DNA of 12,702 nt. Source: Methanolobus sp. UBA474 (GTDB lineage Archaea; Halobacteriota; Methanosarcinia; Methanosarcinales; Methanosarcinaceae). The first letter of the stretch is position 1; each line of letters begins with the position of its first letter. The notes beneath the pieces were generated by a model. The model ran no database searches. It was not told the DNA's origin and saw nothing but the letters and a program-made list of their open reading frames with translations. Below, one piece after another: positions 6,926 through 12,702 of this stretch. The position numbers were made by a program, and so were the translations under genes. The stretch is from assembly GCA_002501695.1 (NCBI GenBank), contig DANZ01000137.1, positions 1 through 12,702 on the forward strand, written 5' to 3'.

Positions 6926-7711
6926 CTGAAGAAATCATTAATTGATGTTCTGTTCATGTCAGAGAAGAGAAAGGGAGTTCTCTTATCACTAAGGGAAGGG
7001 GCAAAGGAAATGGAAACCCTCCTCAGATCCCTGAATACCACCCGACAGGCATTGCTTCCCCAGATAAGGATACTTGAAGAGCACTATCTTGTTTCTCATG
7101 ACAGGGATACTTATGAATTGACAACTATTGGAAAACTGGTAGTTGATGATATGTTCCCTCTATTAGGAGTTGTTGGGGTTTTTGATATTGATATTGATTA
7201 CTGGGGAACCCACGACCTTGCTTTCATCCCACCCCACCTTCTGAAAAGGATAGATGAACTGGGAGAATGCAGGATAATGAGCCCTTCTACTGAAAAGATG
7301 TATGAGGCTCACCACGAGTTCAATCAGGAGTCTAAAAAGCAAAAGTCCCAGTTTTCAATTACTACCTTTTTCTACCCGAATTTCTCTGATATATTCTCTG
7401 AACTGCTCTCAAACGATGTAGATATGTATGTAATTGTTTCCCAGAGCCTGTTCGATAAATTAAGGACTGATAGTTACACTAATCTCAAAAGACTAATAGC
7501 TGATAAGCTAGTTCGTTTTTATGTATACCCCGGGAAAATGGAGTTTCTATCTTTCGTATTCAACCAAAGCACAGTAATGATGAGTCCGCTCAAAATCAAT
7601 AACGAATTTGACAACAGACATGTTCTATGCAGAAATCCCGATGCTGTTGAATGGGCAAAAGAGCTGTTCGAATATTACCTGAAGGACTCCGTGCCAATAA
7701 CCGAGATATAA
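6926..7711 (+). CDS. FilR1/DUF1724-family wHTH transcriptional regulator (apparent CTG start)
   Basis: Homology to the two intact paralogs begins at CTG 6926 (then KKSLIDVLFMSEKR), where they have ATG. The first in-frame ATG (6956) would remove ten residues conserved in the family and has no ribosome site. The upstream frame opens only after a stop at 6893 and contains no ATG, GTG or TTG. The gene may use CTG or another near-cognate codon, or may have lost its start. From CTG it is 261 codons plus stop. An ArsR-like winged helix covers about residues 10-80 (SEKR, TRQALLPQIRILEEH, DTYELTTIGKLVVDD), then WGTHDLAFIPPHLL (93-106) leads into the FilR1 sensor (about 130-255, FFYPNFSDIFSEL) and the ending KDSVPITEI. 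The wHTH DNA is nearly identical to that of the regulator at 10914. Related Msr-type proteins in Methanosarcina control methyltransferase genes; the target here is unknown. Confidence 0.8.
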   Translation: MKKSLIDVLFMSEKRKGVLLSLREGAKEMETLLRSLNTTRQALLPQIRILEEHYLVSHDRDTYELTTIGKLVVDDMFPLLGVVGVFDIDIDYWGTHDLAFIPPHLLKRIDELGECRIMSPSTEKMYEAHHEFNQESKKQKSQFSITTFFYPNFSDIFSELLSNDVDMYVIVSQSLFDKLRTDSYTNLKRLIADKLVRFYVYPGKMEFLSFVFNQSTVMMSPLKINNEFDNRHVLCRNPDAVEWAKELFEYYLKDSVPITEI

Positions 7712-7823
7712 CCTGCTCAAGATAAGTCCTTTCTATCCAAACCTTTATAAATTCTATATTTTAATGTAATTGTGGTTCAAGGTTACAAATTGATAGAACA
7801 TAATAATACTTCGATGACAGATC

Positions 7824-7833
7824 TATATAAATA
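7824..7833 (+). promoter_or_regulatory. TATA box before the third regulator
   Basis: TATATAAATA, followed by ACACA, is 47 nt before the ATG at 7880, giving a predicted transcript start near 7852 and a short leader with AGGA (7867-7870) 9 nt before the start codon. This supports independent transcription despite the preceding same-strand gene. Confidence 0.55.
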
Positions 7834-7879
7834 ACACAATCAGTAGAATTGATATAGGTGTAGCGCAGGATGTCCTATA

Positions 7880-8665
7880 ATGAAGAAATCGTTGCTTGAT
7901 GTCATATTTGCCTCTGAGAAAAGAACAAATATGTTGCTATTGTTGCAGGATGGCCCTACAGAAATGGAGTTAATACTCCGCGAGCTCGAGGCAACAAGAC
8001 CGGCTTTACTTCCGCAGGTGAGGATCCTGGAAGACCATCATCTGGTCACCGGTTCAAATGATATTTATGAGCTGACGGTGCTCGGGAAACAGATAATTGA
8101 CAAAATGAGACCTTTGATGGGCACTCTTGAAGTGTTTGATGGTGATATGGATTACTGGGGAACACATAAACTTGACTTCATCCCGCCCCATCTTCTGAAA
8201 AGGATCCGGGAGATCGGGAAATGCAAAGAGGTGAAGCTATCCCTTACAGAGTCATATCAGCTTAATCAGGATGTTGTCAGATCGACCTTTATGTCCGCAT
8301 CTTTTCATGTACTTACTTCATTCTTTCATCCTAACTATCCTGCGGTATTCCCTGAAATGAGCCAAAAAGGTGTCATCTTATACATCATCACCACCAGGCA
8401 TGTACTTGATACAATGAAGAAATATCACTACGAAGTTTTTGATAGGCTTCTTAAAACAGGGTCGTTCAATCTGTTCCTTTACCCTGAGAAAATGGATCTG
8501 CAGGTGGTCGCATACAATGACTACAATCTTCTTCTGCGCCTGTTGACCAGTGACGGCCATATTGATGTCGACCATATGCAATGCTCCGGTCCGGATGCTC
8601 TTGAATGGGGAAAAGAGCTCTTTGAGCACTACCTGAAGGATTCGGTGCAAATAAGAGAGCTTTGA
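7880..8665 (+). CDS. FilR1/DUF1724-family wHTH transcriptional regulator (intact)
   Basis: Intact 261-aa member with ATG start and AGGA ribosome site 9 nt upstream. The N-terminal winged helix (about 10-80) carries SEKRTNMLLLLQDG, ATRPALLPQVRILEDH and the wing-like IYELTVLGK (62-70). A linker DYWGTHKLDFIPPHLL (91-106) follows and is shared with the second regulator. The sensor region (about 130-255) contains FFHPNYPAVF (148-157) and ends with LEWGKELFEHYLKD. In FilR1/DUF1724 proteins this region is thought to bind a signal molecule and alter DNA binding; the ligand is unknown. Its wHTH is clearly diverged from the near-identical pair at 6926 and 10914, so it probably reads a different or relaxed operator. 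It converges with uppP, and its last codons form part of a hairpin. Confidence 0.92.
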   Translation: MKKSLLDVIFASEKRTNMLLLLQDGPTEMELILRELEATRPALLPQVRILEDHHLVTGSNDIYELTVLGKQIIDKMRPLMGTLEVFDGDMDYWGTHKLDFIPPHLLKRIREIGKCKEVKLSLTESYQLNQDVVRSTFMSASFHVLTSFFHPNYPAVFPEMSQKGVILYIITTRHVLDTMKKYHYEVFDRLLKTGSFNLFLYPEKMDLQVVAYNDYNLLLRLLTSDGHIDVDHMQCSGPDALEWGKELFEHYLKDSVQIREL

Positions 8666-8678
8666 TCTAAAGCTCTCT
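8654..8678. terminator. Hairpin overlapping the stop codon of the third regulator
   Basis: AGAGAGCTTT (8654-8663) and AAAGCTCTCT (8669-8678) make a perfect 10-bp stem with a 5-nt loop. The stop codon TGA (8663-8665) is at the stem-loop junction. Situated between convergent genes 28 bp apart, it can terminate either transcript, although a strong T-run is missing. Confidence 0.6.
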
Positions 8679-8693
8679 GTAAACCCCTCTTGA

Positions 8694-9500
8694 TCATCCG
8701 ATGATGACCAGATAGGCCAGGATCACAACAGATAACAGGATCCGATAGTAGCCGAAAGGTTTGAAATCATACTTCTTACTGTACTTCAAGAACTCAGCTA
8801 TCACTAACCAGGCAACCACGAAAGACACTATGAAGCCCACTGCCAGCAATTGCACCTGGGTCAAGCTCAAAGTCAGACCTGTCATGAAAAGAGAGTATGC
8901 CGAAGCTGCGAACAGAGTAGGGATCGCCAGAAAGAACGAGTACTCTACAGCTATTACTCTTGAAGCTCCAAGAAGCATTGCTCCAATGATGGTTGCAGCC
9001 GACCTTGAAGTTCCCGGTATCAGGGCAAGGCATTGGATCACGCCGATCAGGAATGCTGTCCTGTAATTTAGTGAGCTCATAGAACATATCTTATTCAATG
9101 GCTTTCTGTTCTCAAGAACGATCAAAGCGATGCCGCCTACCAATAAACTGATCGCTACGGTAAGAGGATTGAACAGATATTCCTCTATATCACTGCCAAA
9201 GAGCCCGCCTATAACTAAAGCCGGAGTTACGCCAATCAGGGTTTTCTTCCAGAGGTCCCAGGTCTCCAGTTTCTCTGCTGCCGTTTTCAGGTTACCGAAA
9301 GGGAACAGTCTTTCCCTGAAGTAGATCACAACTGCCAGGATAGCTCCCAGTTGGATCGTGATATTGAACATATTTGCGAAGCTACCGGTAAAATCCACAA
9401 AACCGTTCACAAGGATCAAGTGGCCGGTGGAGGAAACCGGTAGGAATTCGGTCAATCCCTCAACGATCCCTAATATAATTACCTTTAAAATATCATCCAT
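8694..9500 (-). CDS. uppP: Undecaprenyl-diphosphatase family protein UppP (polyprenyl-PP phosphatase)
   Basis: The integral membrane enzyme removes a phosphate from a C55-type polyprenyl diphosphate, recycling the lipid carrier of glycan assembly; in archaea the lipid is probably a dolichol or similar polyprenol. The family signature EGLTEFLPVSSTGHLIL occupies residues 14-30 (Glu14, Glu18, Ser24, His27) and the second motif PGTSRSAATI occupies 162-171 (Arg166). Hydrophobic segments fit about eight helices, and 268 aa is the family length. The ATG at 9500 is preceded by GGTG about 6 nt upstream on the minus strand. It lies 53 bp after the antiporter gene on the same strand; the gap holds a TTTAAAAAA stretch that could be its own promoter. 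It may serve glycosylation of the S-layer or surface proteins such as the one at 842-2773, which is an inference. Confidence 0.95.
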   Translation of the reverse strand: MDDILKVIILGIVEGLTEFLPVSSTGHLILVNGFVDFTGSFANMFNITIQLGAILAVVIYFRERLFPFGNLKTAAEKLETWDLWKKTLIGVTPALVIGGLFGSDIEEYLFNPLTVAISLLVGGIALIVLENRKPLNKICSMSSLNYRTAFLIGVIQCLALIPGTSRSAATIIGAMLLGASRVIAVEYSFFLAIPTLFAASAYSLFMTGLTLSLTQVQLLAVGFIVSFVVAWLVIAEFLKYSKKYDFKPFGYYRILLSVVILAYLVIIG

Positions 9501-9553
9501 GTTACACCATGTTCGTTTTGATCAAAGAAATAAACGAGTACGTTTTTTAAATC

Positions 9554-10510
9554 TCATCCCCTGTATATAATAAATATGGTATAAGCTGCATATATTACCA
9601 GCAGGATCGACGCTTCCCATCTTTCCAGTTTATGCTTCTCTCCGCTGAACATGAAGACAAAGCACAATAGCGTTGCTATTGTCAGGACCAGCAGGTCTGT
9701 GTTGATGCCAAGAGGCACCGTCAGAGGGGAAATTGTTGCCGATACGCCCATTATGAAAAATATATTAAAAATGTTGGAGCCTATTATGTTCCCGACGGAT
9801 ATGTCCATCTCTTTCTTGAGTGCAGCAGCTATCGAAGTAACCAATTCCGGAAGAGATGTTCCTGCCGCAACTATTGTTGAAGATATGAGGAGCTCGCTTA
9901 TTTCCATCTGCCTTGCGATCGACACCGCACCATCCACAGTCAATCTCCCTCCTATGATCAATGCGGCCAGTCCGCCTACAAGCATGAACAGGATCTTTGT
10001 AGGGGAGTAACTGCCGCCACGGTCCGGAAATTCGTTCCTGCTGCTTCTGACTGACTCGATCAGGTAATAAATAAAGATCAAAAAGAAGAACAGCAATACT
10101 ATACCATCTGTTCTGGTCAGGACATTCACCGGGTCATTAGCCAGGATTATCTTGTTTGACATAGTTGCCAGAGCAAGTACGGCAAGCAAGGCAAAAGGTA
10201 TCTCTTTCCAGACCACTGATCTCTTCACGATCAGAGGTGTTATCAGCCCTGCCAGACCGAGAATGAGCAGTATGTTGATTATATTGCTTCCGATGATATT
10301 TCCAAATGCTACATTGCTGTTCCCTTCAATAGAAGCAAAGACATTAACGATAAGTTCCGGCATCGAAGTCCCGAATGCAACGACAGTCAGTCCGATTACC
10401 AATGGGGATATCCCGAAATGTTTAGCGAGAGACGATGCACCCTCAACAAACCAGTTTGCTCCCTTATAGAGGAATGCAAGGCCCGCCAGAATGAATATGT
10501 AATCGATCAT
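9554..10510 (-). CDS. Na+/Ca2+ antiporter of the CaCA family (YrbG/NCX_Mj-like)
   Basis: This membrane exchanger expels Ca2+ (or a similar cation) in exchange for Na+. It shows the internal duplication of the family. Numbering from the preferred start, GTSMPE (about 47-52) is followed by GNIIGSN (70-76), and the second repeat has GTSLPE (217-222) followed by GNIIGSN (240-246). The glutamate in each GTSxPE is the ion-binding residue in the NCX_Mj structure. About ten hydrophobic helices and 318 aa fit the family. I prefer the ATG at 10510, because that N-terminus aligns with YrbG and NCX_Mj and a GGGG lies just upstream; an ATG at 10534 would add eight residues. No regulatory domain is present. 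It is upstream of uppP on the same strand, possibly co-transcribed. Confidence 0.93.
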   Translation of the reverse strand: MIDYIFILAGLAFLYKGANWFVEGASSLAKHFGISPLVIGLTVVAFGTSMPELIVNVFASIEGNSNVAFGNIIGSNIINILLILGLAGLITPLIVKRSVVWKEIPFALLAVLALATMSNKIILANDPVNVLTRTDGIVLLFFFLIFIYYLIESVRSSRNEFPDRGGSYSPTKILFMLVGGLAALIIGGRLTVDGAVSIARQMEISELLISSTIVAAGTSLPELVTSIAAALKKEMDISVGNIIGSNIFNIFFIMGVSATISPLTVPLGINTDLLVLTIATLLCFVFMFSGEKHKLERWEASILLVIYAAYTIFIIYRG

Positions 10511-10828
10511 GACCCCTACATTTATGTGAATCATTATAAAATCATCGAATCAACTGCTACATAAAGAGCTTAGAGAGATATATCAGTAACTTGTTGAAAA
10601 TAAAAAGACTATTGATTTCAGTAAGCTTTAATATACTCTTTAAAGGCGTGACTCCGGGGTATGAGACAAAAGGTTCTGAGCATATCTTATTGACTGGGAG
10701 GATATAGGCTCTTCTAAAGGCACTCTCCATTAAATGAAAACAATGCACGAGCTGATATGCCATTTACTCTTAAATTCAAATCTCACTCCTCTGTGACTTT
10801 GGATTAATTATTAATGTGAGAATTGAAT
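10511..10828. other. AT-rich intergenic region between antiporter and fourth regulator
   Basis: About 320 bp lie between the antiporter start and the promoter of the fourth regulator. I see no RNA gene, insertion sequence or convincing coding frame. A 68-codon minus-strand ORF (10763-10557) has no recognisable motif and no ribosome site, and I do not call it. The promoter for the minus-strand antiporter must lie near 10540-10580; AT-rich stretches there could serve, but none stands out. Confidence 0.5.
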
Positions 10829-10854
10829 TTGTATAAATATCAGTGTTTATACAA
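10829..10854 (+). promoter_or_regulatory. TATA box inside a perfect inverted repeat: candidate operator of the fourth regulator
   Basis: TTGTATAAA (10829-10837) and TTTATACAA (10846-10854) are perfect 9-bp arms around 8 nt. The left arm contains the TATA box (TATAAATA, 10832-10839), about 80 nt before the ATG at 10914. A protein bound to this dyad would block TBP, so a repressor site, possibly autoregulatory, is plausible. The symmetry is seen directly; the role is inferred. Confidence 0.5.
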
Positions 10855-10913
10855 CTAATGTTATGGGAGTGGAGTTTAATGAAATTACAAATATTTGGGA
10901 GGATGTGCTTTAA

Positions 10914-11699
10914 ATGAAAAAGCCATTACTTGATGTGATCTTCATGTCAGAGAAGAGAAAGGGAGTTCTCTTATTACTAAGAGACGGGGCAAAGGAAATG
11001 GAAACCCTCCTCAGATCCCTGAATACCACCCGACAGGCACTGCTTCCCCCGATAAGGATACTTGAAGAGCACTATCTTGTTTCCCATGACAGGGATACTT
11101 ATGAATTGACAACTATTGGAAAACTAGTAGTCGATGATATGTTCCCTCTATTAGGAATTGTTGGTGTTTTTGACAGTAACATTGACTACTGGAAAGACCG
11201 TAAACTGGAGTTTCTACCCCCTCAGCTTTTGAGCAGGATAGAAGACCTGAATCCAGTGAAAATATATGAACCGTCTTTAACTAACATACATCAGCCTGTT
11301 AAAGAACTGATCGAAATAACTGCTTCATCCAGGATAATGTATGCTGTAACTAATGTATTCCACCCTAATTTTATGGAGCTCTTTGCTCTCTGGAAACAGA
11401 ATGCTGTAGAGATAAAAATGATACTTACAAAGATCTTCCTCGATAAGATCAAAACAGACTGTTGTTCTGACTTCAAACAGCTGCTGAGCAACGAAAATTT
11501 TCATTTTTATGTATATGATAAACCATTCGATTCATTATATTTTGCAGTGAATGACCACCTCCTATTACTTGCAATATTGAAAAAAGATGGCTGTTACGAT
11601 GGCAGTGCACTTATCTCTTATAACAGAACTGCACTTGAATGGGGAAAAGACCTGTTTGAATATTATCTTAAGGATTCCGTGCCAATAACCGAAATTTAA
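10914..11699 (+). CDS. FilR1/DUF1724-family wHTH transcriptional regulator (intact)
   Basis: Intact 261-aa regulator with a strong ribosome site GGGAGGATG (10897-10905) before the ATG. The winged helix (about 10-80) is almost the same as in the gene at 6926, protein and DNA. Divergence starts abruptly near residue 88: the linker is DYWKDRKLEFLPPQLL (91-106) instead of the GTH-type shared by the other copies, and the sensor (about 130-255, VFHPNFMELF at 148-157) shares only roughly a third of residues with that of the 6926 gene. The last 14 codons (EYYLKDSVPITEI and stop) are again alike, with only synonymous changes. The two proteins may therefore bind the same DNA site but respond to different signals. 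Its own promoter carries an inverted repeat. It is separated from the other three copies by the uppP/antiporter pair on the opposite strand. Confidence 0.92.
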   Translation: MKKPLLDVIFMSEKRKGVLLLLRDGAKEMETLLRSLNTTRQALLPPIRILEEHYLVSHDRDTYELTTIGKLVVDDMFPLLGIVGVFDSNIDYWKDRKLEFLPPQLLSRIEDLNPVKIYEPSLTNIHQPVKELIEITASSRIMYAVTNVFHPNFMELFALWKQNAVEIKMILTKIFLDKIKTDCCSDFKQLLSNENFHFYVYDKPFDSLYFAVNDHLLLLAILKKDGCYDGSALISYNRTALEWGKDLFEYYLKDSVPITEI

Positions 11700-11859
11700 T
11701 ATTTTCTGGTTTTAGACTACATTCTTCAACATTATTTATATTAGTGCCTATTAATGCAAACATGAGAAGAAAAAGCAGTTCTCCCATAATTAATATTGGA
11801 TACCAATCAGTAACAAGCAATATATTTTAAAATTGAAAAAACAAAAGTATATTTTAGCA

Positions 11860-12093
11860 TTATTCATGTGGAATGTACTCTATTCCGCTGGACTTTAAGT
11901 AGGCAATCAGTCCCAATTGTAAAATGAGAATGATTGTATCCAGAAATGAATTGGCAATATCTCCAAAACCAGGAACCAGACCGACGCTTAAGTCTGTACC
12001 TACATTGAGTACGCCTAACAGAAAAACCAGTACAAGTGTGGACTTTATCCTTGAACTTTGCACTATCAACCGAGTTATATCTTTTCCAGCCAT
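11860..12093 (-). CDS. Small two-helix membrane protein of unknown function
   Basis: A 77-aa protein with a short polar N-terminus (MAGKDITRL), a hydrophobic segment at about 18-40, a PGFGD turn (41-45) and a second hydrophobic segment at about 50-66, ending in a polar tail. The PG-x-GD turn between two helices is reminiscent of small DUF4112-like membrane proteins, but the match is by eye and weak. A GGAAG stretch about 8-12 nt before the ATG is a possible ribosome site. It is convergent with the fourth regulator (160 bp of AT-rich sequence between them, with no clear element). Membrane location is well supported; function is not. Confidence 0.6.
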   Translation of the reverse strand: MAGKDITRLIVQSSRIKSTLVLVFLLGVLNVGTDLSVGLVPGFGDIANSFLDTIILILQLGLIAYLKSSGIEYIPHE

Positions 12094-12164
12094 TTTCTAA
12101 CTTCCGAACGTAATTAAAGTCAATTAAAGCAAGTGATCATATCTATGATCCAAAGTCTGTTTAA

Positions 12165-12660
12165 GATGGAGAGACGATTAAACCTGTTGCTCCATACAGC
12201 AAGGATCCACAAATAGCAGTTGAAAGGGAGTTCATAGATCGCACTACAGGAAATATACTTTATGGAAGAGAGTACTGGAAGCCATCAAGCGATGTGTTTC
12301 CAGAACACATAGATCATTCAGAAGCCTGGAATCTAATAGCATTGATGAACAGGGACCAGGTATAAAAATGGCTCAGGTGTTAATTAATGAAAACCGGATT
12401 CTCAACAGATACTTAGCCTGCCTCAAAAAACAGCTGAGGAATGGGGAGTAAACAGGAAGACGATCCGGACAACAGAGAAAGCTGTAGAGGCTTTAATGAA
12501 AGGTGAAGGAATCAATTTGTTTACTCCGGCAGGAAGAGATCGGTTGAACAGTTATATACAAATACTCAAAAATCCTAAAAAGCTTAAGATATATCCGTCT
12601 TTTTATTCTCCGGTGCCACAGGTTCGATCAAAAAGAATCCAAATGACGCGAGATCATTGA
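12165..12660 (+). pseudogene. Decayed conserved gene with C-terminal HTH-like segment, in two frames
   Basis: Fragment one (12165-12365) lacks a start codon, since its frame opens just after a stop at 12162. It encodes about 66 residues with protein-like composition (KPVAPYSKDPQIAVEREF, then TGNILYGREYWKPSSDVF) before TAA. Fragment two, in another frame (12391-12660, 89 codons), contains QKTAEEWGVNRKTIRTTEKA, an HTH-like stretch, and ends with TGA; only its first half looks convincing, and the end may be read-through of unrelated sequence. The two pieces probably come from one ancestral gene that lost its middle and its start. I do not recognise the family by name. The pattern (aromatic-rich N-terminal part, C-terminal HTH) is seen in hypothetical proteins of methanogens, possibly of mobile origin, but no inverted repeats or transposase motifs are visible. 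Confidence 0.4.
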
Positions 12661-12702
12661 CATCCATTGTGTGAGACTTCTCACCGGAAGAGATAGCAGG
12701 AG
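12584..12702 (-). CDS. Possible 3' end of a gene entering from the right edge
   Basis: On the minus strand a frame is open from the window edge to TAA at 12586-12584, giving 38 residues that include SHTMDVNDLASFGFFLIEP and VAPENKK. The composition is protein-like and the frame runs off the window. It overlaps the plus-strand decayed frame, so at most one of the two is real in this stretch. No family is recognised. Confidence 0.25.
   Translation of the reverse strand, partial: PAISSGEKSHTMDVNDLASFGFFLIEPVAPENKKTDIS

Noticed and set aside
10557..10763. 68-codon minus-strand ORF in the antiporter-regulator gap
   Set aside because: No recognisable motif, no ribosome site, composition as expected from AT-rich DNA read in a chance frame. 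Could be a remnant, but nothing supports calling it.
12610..12640. GGTTCGATC stretch resembling a tRNA T-loop
   Set aside because: The flanking bases cannot form a T-stem, and no acceptor or anticodon arm is found at the right distances on either strand.
1..12702. CRISPR array, insertion sequence or prophage genes
   Set aside because: No regularly spaced repeats, no DDE or serine/tyrosine recombinase motifs and no terminal inverted repeats were found by reading both strands.

Overview
The window looks like chromosome from a methanogenic archaeon of the Methanosarcina group (Methanosarcinaceae). Four copies of the wHTH-plus-FilR1 (DUF1724) regulator family, which is expanded in these organisms, point that way. 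So do archaeal TATA boxes, AGG/AGA arginine codons, a secreted DUF2341 protein with an archaeosortase-type tail, and an archaeal UppP next to an archaeal Na+/Ca2+ exchanger. The genus cannot be fixed from the sequence alone.

Layout. Positions 1-720 hold the 3' part of a NudC-type NADH pyrophosphatase (+). Positions 842-2773 encode a secreted, membrane-anchored DUF2341 protein with a C-terminal barrel resembling a catalytically dead GH18 domain. A strong bidirectional hairpin at 2785-2808 separates it from a minus-strand operon: XRE-cupin regulator (5522-4947), hotdog acyl-CoA thioesterase (4928-4509) and acyl-CoA synthetase (4488-2842). The operon looks like a self-regulated acyl-CoA module, with synthesis and hydrolysis of an acyl-CoA under one regulator.

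From about 5.7 kb the sequence becomes more AT-rich and the architecture changes. A candidate leaderless small protein (5753-5878, 41 aa) is followed by three same-strand FilR1-family regulators: one frameshifted (5967-6748), one without a normal start codon (6926-7711) and one intact (7880-8665). Two minus-strand membrane-protein genes follow, a CaCA Na+/Ca2+ antiporter (10510-9554) and uppP (9500-8694). Then comes a fourth, intact regulator (10914-11699). The second and fourth regulators are almost identical at nucleotide level across the DNA-binding part (about 10 mismatches in about 228 bp) but strongly diverged in the sensor part. This mosaic suggests recent gene conversion or recombination confined to the wHTH. 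Each of the four genes has its own TATA-like element, and that of the fourth is embedded in a perfect 9-bp inverted repeat that could be an operator.

The right end (11.7-12.7 kb) is AT-rich. It contains a small two-helix membrane protein (minus), a decayed gene split over two frames (12165-12660) and possibly the 3' end of a gene entering from the right on the minus strand. The most noteworthy content is the regulator array: paralogs that seem to keep one DNA-binding module while their ligand or signal domains diversify. No CRISPR array, rRNA, tRNA or intact transposase was seen.
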